Shown here: positions 26,343 through 34,441 of the stretch, in pieces | How positions within the stretch are numbered: the stretch's first letter is position 1 | Layout of the letters: every line of letters begins with the position of its first letter | Assembly (NCBI RefSeq): GCF_003253745.1 | Contig: NZ_MZXV01000013.1 | Location: 496,001-560,000, forward strand | DNA from: Mesorhizobium kowhaii | GTDB lineage: Bacteria > Pseudomonadota > Alphaproteobacteria > Rhizobiales > Rhizobiaceae | Direction of reading: 5' to 3' | Length of the DNA stretch: 64,000 bases | Position numbers and translations under genes: made by a program | Notes under the pieces: generated by a model | Told to the model about the DNA's origin: nothing | What the model saw: only the letters and a program-made list of their open reading frames with translations | Database searches by the model: none

Positions 26343-27269
26343 ATGACCAATCTGGAACCCGCCGGCCCAGTCGATCTTCGGCTCGCGGGCGGCGCGCAGG
26401 GGTTCAACTGGCTCCCCGTCTTCGTTGCCGACGAACAGGGCCTTTTCGAAAAGCACGGCATCCGCATCGTCTACAAGCGGATGGGCAGTGTCGAAAAGGC
26501 AACCACGGCCGTTCTCGAAGGCGAAGCGGACCTGGCGATCACGCCGCCGGAAGGCGCCGTCGCAGACTTCGTCAGGGGAGGAGAGTTGCGTATCGTGGCA
26601 GCCAACGCCGTGCGCCTGCCGATGTCCATCGTGGCGCGCTCGGGCATCAACTCGCTCGCCGAGCTGAGGGGGAAAAGGATCGGCACCTCCTCGCTGACGG
26701 AGGGGACTGCGATCTACACGCAGGTCATGCTGGCCGCGGAAGGGCTGCACTATCCCGGCGACTATGAGTTTGCCTTGGCCGGCATTCATACGAAGCGGTG
26801 GGAGGCGCTCCAGGCGGGCGATATCGACTGCGCTCCGCAGCCCGCGCCGTGGAACTTCCTCGCGCAGGACCAGGGCTACAGCCTGCTCGGGGAGGTCTGC
26901 GCCGCTATCCCCGAGATCGTCTTCACCGCCATCATCGGAAAGGCTCCCTGGCTCGGCGCGAACCGCGATGTGGTGACCAGCTTCCTCAAGGCGCTGATCG
27001 AGGCGCATGCGGTCACCAACGAGGCGGCCAACCAAGGTATTACCCTGCCGATCTTCCAGCGCATCACCACGCCCGACAGTGGATCCCTGGCGCGGCGGGG
27101 GCTGGAATACATGCGCGGCATGGGCATGTGGCCGCAAGGCCTTGCCGTGTCGGACAGGGCGCTCAAGACGACGATCGACCTGATGGTCAGGGCGAACCTG
27201 CTCGACAAGTCGAAGCGCGAGGCGGCTGAAGGCGTCTTCGACAGGCGCTATCTGGAGGGCGCCGCCTGA
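26343..27269 (+). CDS. NMT1/SsuA-like periplasmic-binding-protein-fold protein lacking a signal peptide
   Basis: 308 aa from the ATG at 26343, which has GGGAGG at good spacing; an ATG at 26295 lacks one. The fold is that of NMT1/SsuA-type binding proteins (FVADEQGLFEKHGIRIVYKRMG near residues 27-48, GEADLAITPPEGAVADFVRGG, and ELRGKRIGTSSLTEGTAIY). Neither start gives a signal peptide or lipobox, and no matching permease or ATPase gene is adjacent. It may therefore be cytoplasmic. 4,5-dihydroxyphthalate decarboxylase is a known enzyme with this fold, which makes a catalytic role in aromatic breakdown conceivable. It has a GATACC operator upstream. Confidence 0.7.
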   Translation: MTNLEPAGPVDLRLAGGAQGFNWLPVFVADEQGLFEKHGIRIVYKRMGSVEKATTAVLEGEADLAITPPEGAVADFVRGGELRIVAANAVRLPMSIVARSGINSLAELRGKRIGTSSLTEGTAIYTQVMLAAEGLHYPGDYEFALAGIHTKRWEALQAGDIDCAPQPAPWNFLAQDQGYSLLGEVCAAIPEIVFTAIIGKAPWLGANRDVVTSFLKALIEAHAVTNEAANQGITLPIFQRITTPDSGSLARRGLEYMRGMGMWPQGLAVSDRALKTTIDLMVRANLLDKSKREAAEGVFDRRYLEGAA

Positions 27270-27334
27270 TCAGCAGTGGGCGGCGAAATCTTCGATCCGT
27301 GCGCGGCCAGCCGTCAGGCGACGATGCCCAGGCG

Positions 27335-28717
27335 TCAATGCTTGCCGGTCTTGATCACCTTTTCGAAGTAGGGTGCCGGTGCAACCTTCGCCCTGATCTC
27401 GCGCAACTGGTGCTTCTCTACCGTGTTGCGGCGCGAATCAGGCTCGCCCCACACAAGCGTGACTTCGGTTCCCGGTTGTGCATGCTCGATTTCGACAAGC
27501 CCCAGCGAGATAAAGCGGTTGGCGTTTGCCGTGAAAGACGGCCAGGTCGAGATCCCCGCAACCTTGTCCTTCTTCATGACGGCATCGACCTGGAATGTGG
27601 CGTACATGGGCATCGGCATGTTGAGGAACTTGGCGGGGGTGCCGTTGGCCGGGAAGATGGAGTCCTGCATCACGGCGGCCGCATCCTCGTCGTTCCACTC
27701 AAGCGTCACCTTCGTGCGGCGCTGGTTGTTCGCCCTCTCCAGCAAGGCGTCGCGGCCGATGAAGTCGCGGCCGAAGTCGATCACGTTCCTGTAGCCGAGC
27801 TCGATCGGGTCGACATAGTAGTCCGTGATGTCGTCCGACACGAAACTGCCGCCGAGTGAGGCGACCGCCTCCAGGAAGTAGTTGTTCAGCCACTCGCGGT
27901 AGGGCTTCATGTCATCGCTGTGATAGATGGCCGGCAGCGGCATCGGCACCCAGCCGGACTCCTGTGCAGTGGTCGAGTAGGCAAGGGCGCCGATCTTGCG
28001 CATCCCGTATTTCTCGCCGGTCTTCTCCAGCGCCTCGCGCACCGCCTGCTGGTCGTCCCAGGCCCCGTAGATCTCGAATCCGGGTTCGCCGGCCATGCCG
28101 TGCCGGAGGGCACGGACGGATTTGCCTGCAATCTGGAACTCGCCGATGTTGAAGAACTTGATCTCCGGCAGGCCGCCGCCGCTCGCCTCGCGCATCAGCG
28201 CAAGGGCGTTCGGCCCCTGGATCTGGACGCGGAACACCTCGCGTGTGCCGGAGCGGATCGAGAAATTGTCGTCCTTTTTCGCCTCGACATCATAGTTGCT
28301 CTTCTCCGCATTGTAGAGCACCCAGTCGCTTGCGAAGGGAGCGCCGACGATGCGAAAGAAGTCCTCGGCCTCACGGAAGATGATGGCGTCGGCGATGTAG
28401 AACCCGTCGTGGCCCGCCAGCACGAGCTGTTTGGCGCGCAGGACCGGGAACGGGTCGAACTTGTTGACAGCGATCTCCGAGAGGAAGGGGATGACCTGCG
28501 ACCCGCGCAGGTGCAGTTCAGTCATGTGGTAGGACTGCTCGAGCAGCGCGCAGCTATCCTTCCACGCACGCACTTCGTCGCGCCAGTTCGTGAACTCGGG
28601 CGGAATGACGGGAAAGCGGTAGGGCCCGAGGTTGGAGCCGCGGAGCAGGTTTACCGGTCCTCCCGCTGCCTCCAAGATGCTCTCGAGGCTCTTCGGTGCC
28701 TCATTCGTCATTGCCAT
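27335..28717 (-). CDS. Tetrahydrofolate-dependent aromatic O-demethylase (LigM/DesA type, GcvT-like fold)
   Basis: 460 aa, the length of LigM and DesA (about 460-470) and longer than glycine-cleavage T-protein. The GcvT folate-binding fold is visible: FSIRSGTREVFRVQIQGPNALALMREASGG in the middle, GEPGFEIYGAWDDQQAVREAL, ELGYRNVIDFGRDFIGRDALL and a C-terminal GISTWPSFTANANRFISLGLVEI. LigM and DesA move the methyl of vanillate, 3-O-methylgallate or syringate to tetrahydrofolate. Which methoxy acid is used cannot be told. It is a single-gene unit with a predicted promoter and GATACC operator (site F) about 290 bp upstream. Confidence 0.82.
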   Translation of the reverse strand: MAMTNEAPKSLESILEAAGGPVNLLRGSNLGPYRFPVIPPEFTNWRDEVRAWKDSCALLEQSYHMTELHLRGSQVIPFLSEIAVNKFDPFPVLRAKQLVLAGHDGFYIADAIIFREAEDFFRIVGAPFASDWVLYNAEKSNYDVEAKKDDNFSIRSGTREVFRVQIQGPNALALMREASGGGLPEIKFFNIGEFQIAGKSVRALRHGMAGEPGFEIYGAWDDQQAVREALEKTGEKYGMRKIGALAYSTTAQESGWVPMPLPAIYHSDDMKPYREWLNNYFLEAVASLGGSFVSDDITDYYVDPIELGYRNVIDFGRDFIGRDALLERANNQRRTKVTLEWNDEDAAAVMQDSIFPANGTPAKFLNMPMPMYATFQVDAVMKKDKVAGISTWPSFTANANRFISLGLVEIEHAQPGTEVTLVWGEPDSRRNTVEKHQLREIRAKVAPAPYFEKVIKTGKH

Positions 28718-29007
28718 GTCACTTCCTCCATTTTGTCTTCGCTATTTCACTTGGCGGCCCGGCTGGTGACACGGGCTTTAGCGAGTTTCACCTGAAAACC
28801 AGGTCGCAGGCCGCCGCGTGCAGGAGCGTATTTCCGACGCGGCTGCCGTCGCGGCGCTAGAGCAGCGCTCGCGCCGCGCGGTGAGAACCCGTGCAGCAAA
28901 AGCCAAGATGTCCTCCCAAATGAGTGTCAATTCACCGGCTGGATCGCCCCGACCTTGCGCCTCCGTGGCAGCTTTCGGAATAGATCCACGGCGTGGGAAA
29001 TCACTCA

Positions 29008-29045
29008 GATGCCAATTAGTATCCAAAAATCAATTGGAATGTAAA
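29008..29045 (-). promoter_or_regulatory. Predicted minus-strand promoter with GATACC-type operator (site F)
   Basis: On the minus strand TTTACA (29045-29040) is followed after 16 nt by GATACTAATTGGCATC (29023-29008), the same geometry as sites A, D and E but in the opposite orientation, pointing at the O-demethylase gene. The leader would be close to 290 nt. Confidence 0.65.
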
Positions 29046-29560
29046 TGCGCAATTTTCCTGACTCGCGAGGGCGGCCGATGGACCGGTAGAAAAGAGTTGC
29101 CGCTGAGCCAGCGCGCGATCTCAGTGGGGTCAGCGCATCGACGTTGGCAAGGCGAATAATCCTGTGGCCGCTCCGAGCGGCGGAATGAAGCAGATGGCGA
29201 GGAGTGTCGACATCCGTCGCCGTGTGCTGAAAAGTGCAGGCGACGAGATGCGGCAAAATTCCGTCAAATCGCCGCGATCGCCGAATGTCGGTATCAGTGA
29301 TTGCGTGTCCCCGAAGTTGGTCTGCCGTTAATGTTGCCTCGGCAAAGTGACGCCGGACGGGCATTTATTCGGAGTCATCACCGCTGCGTTCGCCACCGAA
29401 TACGAGAACATACGAAGGATATGGCTGGGCGAACCACCCGCTAACCGATTGTTTTTGTTGAAAAGACGACGTCCCTCCGGACCCGCCATAACTATTGATT
29501 TTATTGATAAAAATATGCCTCGGCCCAAAACGTTTTGGCCCATTGTGGGCCCAAAGGAAA
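29046..29560. other. Intergenic stretch without a supportable gene
   Basis: I see no coding sequence, RNA gene or clear repeat here. Base composition drops to AT-rich around 29440-29530. A 14-bp palindrome CCAAAACGTTTTGG lies at 29525-29538. The stretch separates the aromatic island from the integrase remnant and may include a former attachment site, but no direct repeat could be assigned. Confidence 0.5.
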
Positions 29561-29580
29561 GGGCGGCCGATATGCCGCCC
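29561..29580 (-). terminator. Probable terminator downstream of the integrase remnant
   Basis: GGGCGGC (29561-29567) and GCCGCCC (29574-29580) form a 7-bp GC stem with loop CGATAT. In the minus direction it follows the integrase stop codon (29604) and is followed by TTTCCTTT, a weak U-tract. Confidence 0.55.
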
Positions 29581-29603
29581 TGCGCATGGTCGGTTGATTT
29601 CAC

Positions 29604-30075
29604 TTACTTGACGACGCGCAGTGCCGCTCGCTGCTTCATCGCACGTTCGTTGATGGCGCGGGCTATGTCGACAGCCATTCGCTTCTTGTTGGCCTCTCGG
29701 ACATATTCGTCCGTGACCGTCACGGAAGAATGCCCCATCGCCTCCATGATGGCGCGCGCTTGGATGTTGCATTCGGCGAGATATGTGCCGAAGTACGGCG
29801 TAGCCCGTGCAGAGTGTAGCCCTCCGGAATGCCGGCCTGCTTGTTCCAATGTGCCATCATGCCGGTGAGGCTCTTTTCCGCGAATAGACGCCCATAGGCA
29901 TTCTTCAGCACCGTCCCGCCTTTCGAACGATCGAGTGGCGCCAACGCTTGCGCCAGCTTGTCGACGATGGGGATAAACATCTCGCGGCCGCCGTGACGGT
30001 TGCGGTTCTTCTTCTGCCGGAAATCGAAGGCCCTCGATCACCTCCAGAGAGCCATCGAACAGTTCCCGAGCGCTA
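29604..30075 (-). pseudogene. Tyrosine recombinase/phage integrase, C-terminal remnant with frameshifts
   Basis: Three reading frames must be joined. From about 30075 one frame reads ARELFDGSLEVIEGL. A second frame (30037 to about 29800) reads RQKKNRNRHGGREMFIPIVDKLAQAL, then the catalytic box GYTLHGLRRT. A third frame (to the stop at 29604) reads TYLAECNIQARAIMEAMGH, SSVTVTDEYVREANKKRMA. HGLRRT holds the HxxR of tyrosine recombinases, GHSS the second His box, and the Tyr is in DEYVREA. The two breaks and the missing N-terminal half show it is dead. It lies exactly between the two catabolic clusters. Confidence 0.8.
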
Positions 30076-30277
30076 CGGCAAGTGCAGCAATGAGGAGCAA
30101 TCGACTGTGTCAGCGCCTGTTCTTACGACCGTCACCTGCCCGACTGCGAACCACATTCTGCAAGTGGTTCGCATTGCCCTCGGCCTTTGGACGATTAGTC
30201 ATTTTTAGGCAAATCATGAATGCTCTTGGCGCTTCACACGGCGCAATCCAAGCAAGTCGAGAATGGATGGAACTTGG

Positions 30278-31495
30278 TCAGATCACTGCTTCTTCCAGGA
30301 ACGGTTCATCGCGCTCTATGCGTTCGTAGCTGAATGGCGACAGGTCGAGCGTCTGAAAGGCCCCGTGGATAATCAGCTCCGATACTGCCCGGCCTACGGC
30401 CGGTGACTGTTGCAGGCCGTGCCCGGAGAACCCGTTGGCGAACATGAAGTTGGTCACCTCCGGGTGGAAACCGACGATGCCGTTGTGGTCGAGCATGTTG
30501 TACTCGTAATGGCCGGTCCAACTCGTCTGAACCTTCAATGCGTCGAAGGCTGGAATGCGGTGCCAGAGCGCCGGCCAGATGTAGTCGTCGAACTCTTCAT
30601 GGTGCATCTCGAAGTCGTCGTAGTCGGCCGGTCCGTCGTCTTGCGGCGTGTTGCCTGTGAGGAAAAGCTCCCCTTCGGGACGCACGAACGTACCGGACAG
30701 GTCGATGACATTGGGCATCCGGCCGGGGATAGGGTTGGCGCTGGCGAAGACGAAGCTGTAGCGCTTGTAGGGCGCGACGGGGATCGACAGGCCGGCCATG
30801 GCGGCGACCTGTTGCGCGCGCGGGCCTGCGGCGTTGACCAGTGTTCCACAGCCGATCGTCTGGCCGGTCGCGAGGCGCACCGAGATGACCCGCCCATCGG
30901 CAACATCCAGTCCCGTCGAGGCATTGTCGATATACTCGACACCGCTGGCGCGGGCGGCCCGGCGGAACCCGTTCATCATGCCCATGGAATCGAACCAGCC
31001 CTCTTCCCGCGCCCCCCAGGAACCGCCGCCGAGATCCTCGACATTCAACCAGGGAAAGCGCTCCTTCAGCGGACCTGGCTCGAGGAAGACCGTGTGGGCG
31101 CCAAGGCTACGCTGCAGATCGACGCGCTCACGCGCCGCCTCCACGCCATCGGGTGAGCAGCAGTAGAGATAGCCATGCTCGCGAAAGCCGAGGTCGGGCG
31201 CCGGTTCGTCTTTGTAGAAGGGTGCCATCCGCTCCTGGAAGGTCCGAATGATCTCGATGCCGAACTGGCTGATCTTCACATTGATCGGATTGGAATATTG
31301 CTGGCGGATGGCGCTGGTGGAGAGCGCCGTCGACGAGAACTCGTAGCTGCTGTCGCGTTCGACCACGAGGATCGAGGCGCCGCTGCCCTGCGCCTGGCTC
31401 AGCCAATAGGCCGTCGACGAACCGATGACCGCGCCGCCGACGATGACGATGTCATAGCTCGTGCGCGACGGCGCCTTGTAAGGAGGGATTGCCAC
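30278..31495 (-). CDS. FAD-dependent amine/amino acid oxidase-like protein (DAO family)
   Basis: 405 aa from a GTG at 31495 with GGAGACAGACT upstream. The FAD-binding dinucleotide motif is IVIVGGAVIGSSTAYWL (residues 17-33), and the C-terminal FAD contact GFSGHGLQQSPAVGRAVSELI is clear. It belongs to the DAO family that includes sarcosine, glycine and dimethylglycine oxidases. Substrates are secondary amines or amino acids, giving an imine. RidA at 34044, which clears reactive enamines/imines, fits that chemistry. It is 14 bp downstream of the HpcH aldolase gene on the same strand. Confidence 0.82.
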   Translation of the reverse strand: MAIPPYKAPSRTSYDIVIVGGAVIGSSTAYWLSQAQGSGASILVVERDSSYEFSSTALSTSAIRQQYSNPINVKISQFGIEIIRTFQERMAPFYKDEPAPDLGFREHGYLYCCSPDGVEAARERVDLQRSLGAHTVFLEPGPLKERFPWLNVEDLGGGSWGAREEGWFDSMGMMNGFRRAARASGVEYIDNASTGLDVADGRVISVRLATGQTIGCGTLVNAAGPRAQQVAAMAGLSIPVAPYKRYSFVFASANPIPGRMPNVIDLSGTFVRPEGELFLTGNTPQDDGPADYDDFEMHHEEFDDYIWPALWHRIPAFDALKVQTSWTGHYEYNMLDHNGIVGFHPEVTNFMFANGFSGHGLQQSPAVGRAVSELIIHGAFQTLDLSPFSYERIERDEPFLEEAVI

Positions 31496-31509
31496 AGTCT
31501 GTCTCCGGT

Positions 31510-32274
31510 CTATTGGTTGAACGAAGCGACCAGGGCATCCGAACCCCGCGCCAGCAGGCCGAGGTCGGAACCGACGGCAACCATGGTGAAGCCGTCGGCG
31601 AGATAGCGGTCGGCGTCTGCCTTGACTGGCGCCAAAATGCCGCTTGCCTTGCCTGCCGACGTTGCGGCCTTGCGTACGGACGAAATTGCCTCTTGCACAT
31701 GCGCCGCGCCGGGGTTGCCCATCGCACCCATGTTGGTGGACAGGTCCCCAGGACCGACAAAGAGGACGTCGACGCCGTCAACCGCGGCAATTTCGGCGGC
31801 ATTGGCGACGCCGGTCTCGTCCTCGATCTGCACGGCAAGCAACTGCTGGGCGCGCGCATTGGCATGATAGCCGGTGATGCGGCCGAATGCGTTGGCGCGA
31901 TGGCCGACGGAGAAGCCGCGGACGCCGCCCGGGGCATAGGTCATCGCGGCGACGATGGTGCGCGCCTGCTCCGCCGTCCGCACATTGGGGATCATCAGGC
32001 TGCGTGCGCCGATGTCCAGCGCCTGCTTGATCAAATTGGCGTCGTCGGACGGCAGCCGCACCACCGCCTCGCTATCGAAGCCGCCCATCACCTGCAGCTG
32101 CGCCATGATGCTGCGCAGATGGTTGGGGCTGTGCTCGCCGTCGATCAGCACCCAGCCGGCGCCGGAGCCCGCGACGATCTCGGTGGTCAGGGCCGAGGCT
32201 AGCGAGCACCAGATGCCGATGTGAGCCCGGCCTGCCGCCATGGCGGCCTTCAATGTGTTGCGGCGCTCCTGCAT
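31510..32274 (-). CDS. HpcH/HpaI-family class II pyruvate aldolase
   Basis: 254 aa. Family motifs are LIDGEHSPNHLRSI (about residues 43-56), AVVRLPSDDANLIKQALDIGARSLMIPNV, the metal-binding VQIEDETGVANAAEI and DVLFVGPGDLSTNMG. These enzymes split 2-keto-3-deoxy or 4-hydroxy-2-oxo acids to pyruvate and an aldehyde in a metal-dependent way. It is the first gene of a two-gene operon with the FAD oxidase and is divergent from the shikimate-dehydrogenase-like gene. The inverted repeat at 32318 lies in the shared promoter region. Confidence 0.87.
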   Translation of the reverse strand: MQERRNTLKAAMAAGRAHIGIWCSLASALTTEIVAGSGAGWVLIDGEHSPNHLRSIMAQLQVMGGFDSEAVVRLPSDDANLIKQALDIGARSLMIPNVRTAEQARTIVAAMTYAPGGVRGFSVGHRANAFGRITGYHANARAQQLLAVQIEDETGVANAAEIAAVDGVDVLFVGPGDLSTNMGAMGNPGAAHVQEAISSVRKAATSAGKASGILAPVKADADRYLADGFTMVAVGSDLGLLARGSDALVASFNQ

Positions 32275-32317
32275 TTTTGCGATCGGTCTCCCGTGAAAGA
32301 CGGTTCATTGAAATTTG

Positions 32318-32336
32318 TATGATGTCCTATATCATA
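32318..32336. promoter_or_regulatory. Inverted repeat TATGAT-N7-ATCATA in a divergent promoter
   Basis: TATGAT (32318-32323), 7 nt, ATCATA (32331-32336), in the AT-rich gap between the HpcH gene (start 32274) and the AroE-like gene (start 32419). Its symmetry and place suit an operator for the GntR-family regulator at 34442, which is the last gene of the rightward unit. This is inference. Confidence 0.45.
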
Positions 32337-32418
32337 TGACATTAATTCGCTGCAAGATACGTCCGGGCGCCCAAAATCCTGAGCGATCATGAACAGTCAA
32401 AAGAAAAGGAGTGAACCG

Positions 32419-33231
32419 ATGCGCGGAACCGGCAAGGCCGACATCTTCGTGATGCTGGCCCATCCAGTGGCACATGCCAAGAGCCCCGGCATATTCAATG
32501 AGATCTTCGAGCAGAAGGGCCTCGACAGCCTCATGGTACCGCTGAGCTGCCGGCCGGAGGATTTCGAAACCTTCTGGGCCGGCATCACGGCGGCCGAGAA
32601 CATCCGCGGCGTGATCATCTCGGTGCCCTACAAGATCGCGGTCTACCACAAGTGTTCCGCCGCCCACGACCGCGCCGCACGAGTCCAAAGCGCCAATTCG
32701 GTCCGCCGGCTGCCGGATGGAAGCTGGTACGCCGACAATTTCGACGGCGTCGGCTTCATCGAAGGGCTCAAGGCGGGCGGGCATCAGATTGCCGGCCGCC
32801 GCATCCTCCAGGTCGGCGCCGGCGGCGCCGGCGCGTCGCTGACCTACTGTCTGGCCGAAGAGGGCGCTGCGGAGATCCGCTTGGCCGACATCGACAGTGG
32901 CCGCGCGGAGAAGCTCGCTTCGCTCGTCAGCAAGGCGTTTCCAAAATGCCGTATCGAGGTCGGACAACCCGATCCGTCTGGCATGGACATGGCGATCAAC
33001 GCGACGCCTTCCGGGCTGAAGGCCAACGATCCGCTGCCTATGGATGCGACCAAGCTGACTCCAGACATGACGGTCGTCGACATCATCATGGACCCGGCCG
33101 AGACGGCGCTGCTCAGGGCAGCGAAGGAGATCGGCTGCCGCATCCAGCCGGGGCGCCCGATGATGGATTTCCAGGTCGAAGCAATGTCCGCTTTCTTCGA
33201 CATCGAGCGGAAGGATCGCAGCCATGGCTGA
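32419..33231 (+). CDS. Shikimate/quinate dehydrogenase-like protein (AroE family)
   Basis: 270 aa from the ATG at 32419 behind AAAAGGAG; an ATG at 32389 has no ribosome site. The substrate loop HPVAHAKSPGIFNEIFEQKG, the catalytic-lysine motif (here SVPYK in place of NVPHK), NFDGVGFIEGL and the nucleotide-binding VGAGGAGASLTYCLAEEG are present. A housekeeping AroE would not be expected in this setting, so it probably acts on another hydroxy acid. Its stop overlaps the following SDR gene by 8 bp. Confidence 0.85.
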   Translation: MRGTGKADIFVMLAHPVAHAKSPGIFNEIFEQKGLDSLMVPLSCRPEDFETFWAGITAAENIRGVIISVPYKIAVYHKCSAAHDRAARVQSANSVRRLPDGSWYADNFDGVGFIEGLKAGGHQIAGRRILQVGAGGAGASLTYCLAEEGAAEIRLADIDSGRAEKLASLVSKAFPKCRIEVGQPDPSGMDMAINATPSGLKANDPLPMDATKLTPDMTVVDIIMDPAETALLRAAKEIGCRIQPGRPMMDFQVEAMSAFFDIERKDRSHG

Positions 33232-34030
33232 GACACTGACCGCCGTCATCATCGGCGGCACTTCCGGCATCGGACGCGCGATCGCGACGCGCTTCGCCGA
33301 GGACGGCTACAATGTGGTCGTCGCCGGCAGGGATGCGGCACGAGGCAATCAGGCGGTCGACGCCTGCGGCGCGGCGGGCGCGCCGCGCGCTCTGTTTGCC
33401 CAGACCGATGTTGCCGATGCCCACTCGGTGGAAGCGCTGGCGCAGGCCGTCAGCGATGCGTTCGGCACGCCGCATGTCGTCGTCAATTGTGCCGGTATCC
33501 TGCAGAGCGGCAAGCACGTGCTCGACCAGGACCTGGACGAAGATGAGAGGTTGTGGAGGGTGAATTATCGCGGCACCCTGCTGGGGTGCCAGGTCTTCGG
33601 CCGGCTGATGTCGGCTGCCGGTCGCGGCGCCATCCTGAATGTCGGGTCGCTTGCCTCTTTCGCGCCGCTGTCGCTGCCAGCCTATACTCCTGGAAAGCAT
33701 GCCGTTCTGGCGCTGACCCAGATCCTTGCAGCCGAACTCGGCCCGCGCGGGGTGCGCGTCAATGCGGTGGCGCCCGGCTACACGCTTTCCGATGGGTTGA
33801 TGGCCAGGATCGCCAAGGGCGAACGCAATCCCGAAGCGATCCAGGCCACCACGGCGCTGCGCCGCTTCGTCGAGCCGCGCGACGTTGCCGAGGCGGCCTT
33901 GTTCCTCTGCTCGGAGCGTGCCGCGTCGATAACCGGCGTGACCCTGCCCGTCGATGCCGGCTGGCTCGTTCAGGCGCCTTACGCGCAGTACCTGCAGGGC
34001 AACCCCATCCGGCAGACGCCGGCAATCTGA
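33224..34030 (+). CDS. Short-chain dehydrogenase/reductase (SDR)
   Basis: 268 aa classical SDR. Cofactor motif [11 protein letters not shown] (about residues 11-21), NCAGIL, Ser in NVGSLASF, and the catalytic YTPGK pair are all present. The basic residue and missing acidic residue after beta-2 (VVAGRDAARG) suggest NADP(H) or either cofactor. It overlaps the AroE-like gene and is followed by ridA at 13 bp, so the four genes from 32419 to 35230 form one unit. Substrate unknown. Confidence 0.85.
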   Translation: MAETLTAVIIGGTSGIGRAIATRFAEDGYNVVVAGRDAARGNQAVDACGAAGAPRALFAQTDVADAHSVEALAQAVSDAFGTPHVVVNCAGILQSGKHVLDQDLDEDERLWRVNYRGTLLGCQVFGRLMSAAGRGAILNVGSLASFAPLSLPAYTPGKHAVLALTQILAAELGPRGVRVNAVAPGYTLSDGLMARIAKGERNPEAIQATTALRRFVEPRDVAEAALFLCSERAASITGVTLPVDAGWLVQAPYAQYLQGNPIRQTPAI

Positions 34031-34043
34031 CAAGGACAATCCA

Positions 34044-34391
34044 GTGAGTGATATCCAGCGCTTCGACTTCGATACCCGCATCCACCACGGCGTCATCCAC
34101 AATGGCACGCTCTATCTCACCGGCCAGGTCGCCAGACCCGGCCGGTCCGCGGCCGACCAGATGCGCGAGGTGCTCGGCAAGATCGATGCGCTGCTGGCCA
34201 AGGCAGGCACGGACAAGTCCCGCATCCTTCACGTGCAGATGTGGCTGGACGACGTCAGGGATTTCGATGAGGTCAACACGGTCTGGGACGCCTGGATGCC
34301 GAAGGAACATGCACCGGCGCGCTCTTCCGGTGAAGGACGCATGGCCAAGCCCGGAATGCTGGTCGAGTTGATCGTCACCGCGGCGGTTTGA
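34044..34391 (+). CDS. RidA-family enamine/imine deaminase
   Basis: 115 aa from a GTG with AAGGA upstream. The YjgF/YER057c/UK114 fold is indicated by FDTRIHHGVIHNGTLYLTGQVA, the central TDKSRILHVQMWLDDVRDF and the C-terminal PARSSGEGRMAKPGMLVELIV, whose PAR arginine aligns with the catalytic Arg of RidA. Such proteins hydrolyse reactive enamines/imines from amino acid oxidation or dehydration. In this cluster it probably serves the FAD oxidase product. Confidence 0.85.
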   Translation: MSDIQRFDFDTRIHHGVIHNGTLYLTGQVARPGRSAADQMREVLGKIDALLAKAGTDKSRILHVQMWLDDVRDFDEVNTVWDAWMPKEHAPARSSGEGRMAKPGMLVELIVTAAV

Positions 34392-34441
34392 ATGGTCCTG
34401 TCGGTTCGGGCATCATCCCGAATCTGGCGAGAGGGAGACTG

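Noticed and set aside
29525..29538. Palindrome CCAAAACGTTTTGG as an operator or att core
   Set aside because: No second copy and no adjacent promoter or intact gene; kept only as a note in the intergenic entry.
30110..30202. A 30-codon minus-strand frame starting MTNRPKAEGN before the integrase remnant
   Set aside because: Too short, no ribosome site or known family; it is probably part of the decayed integrase region.
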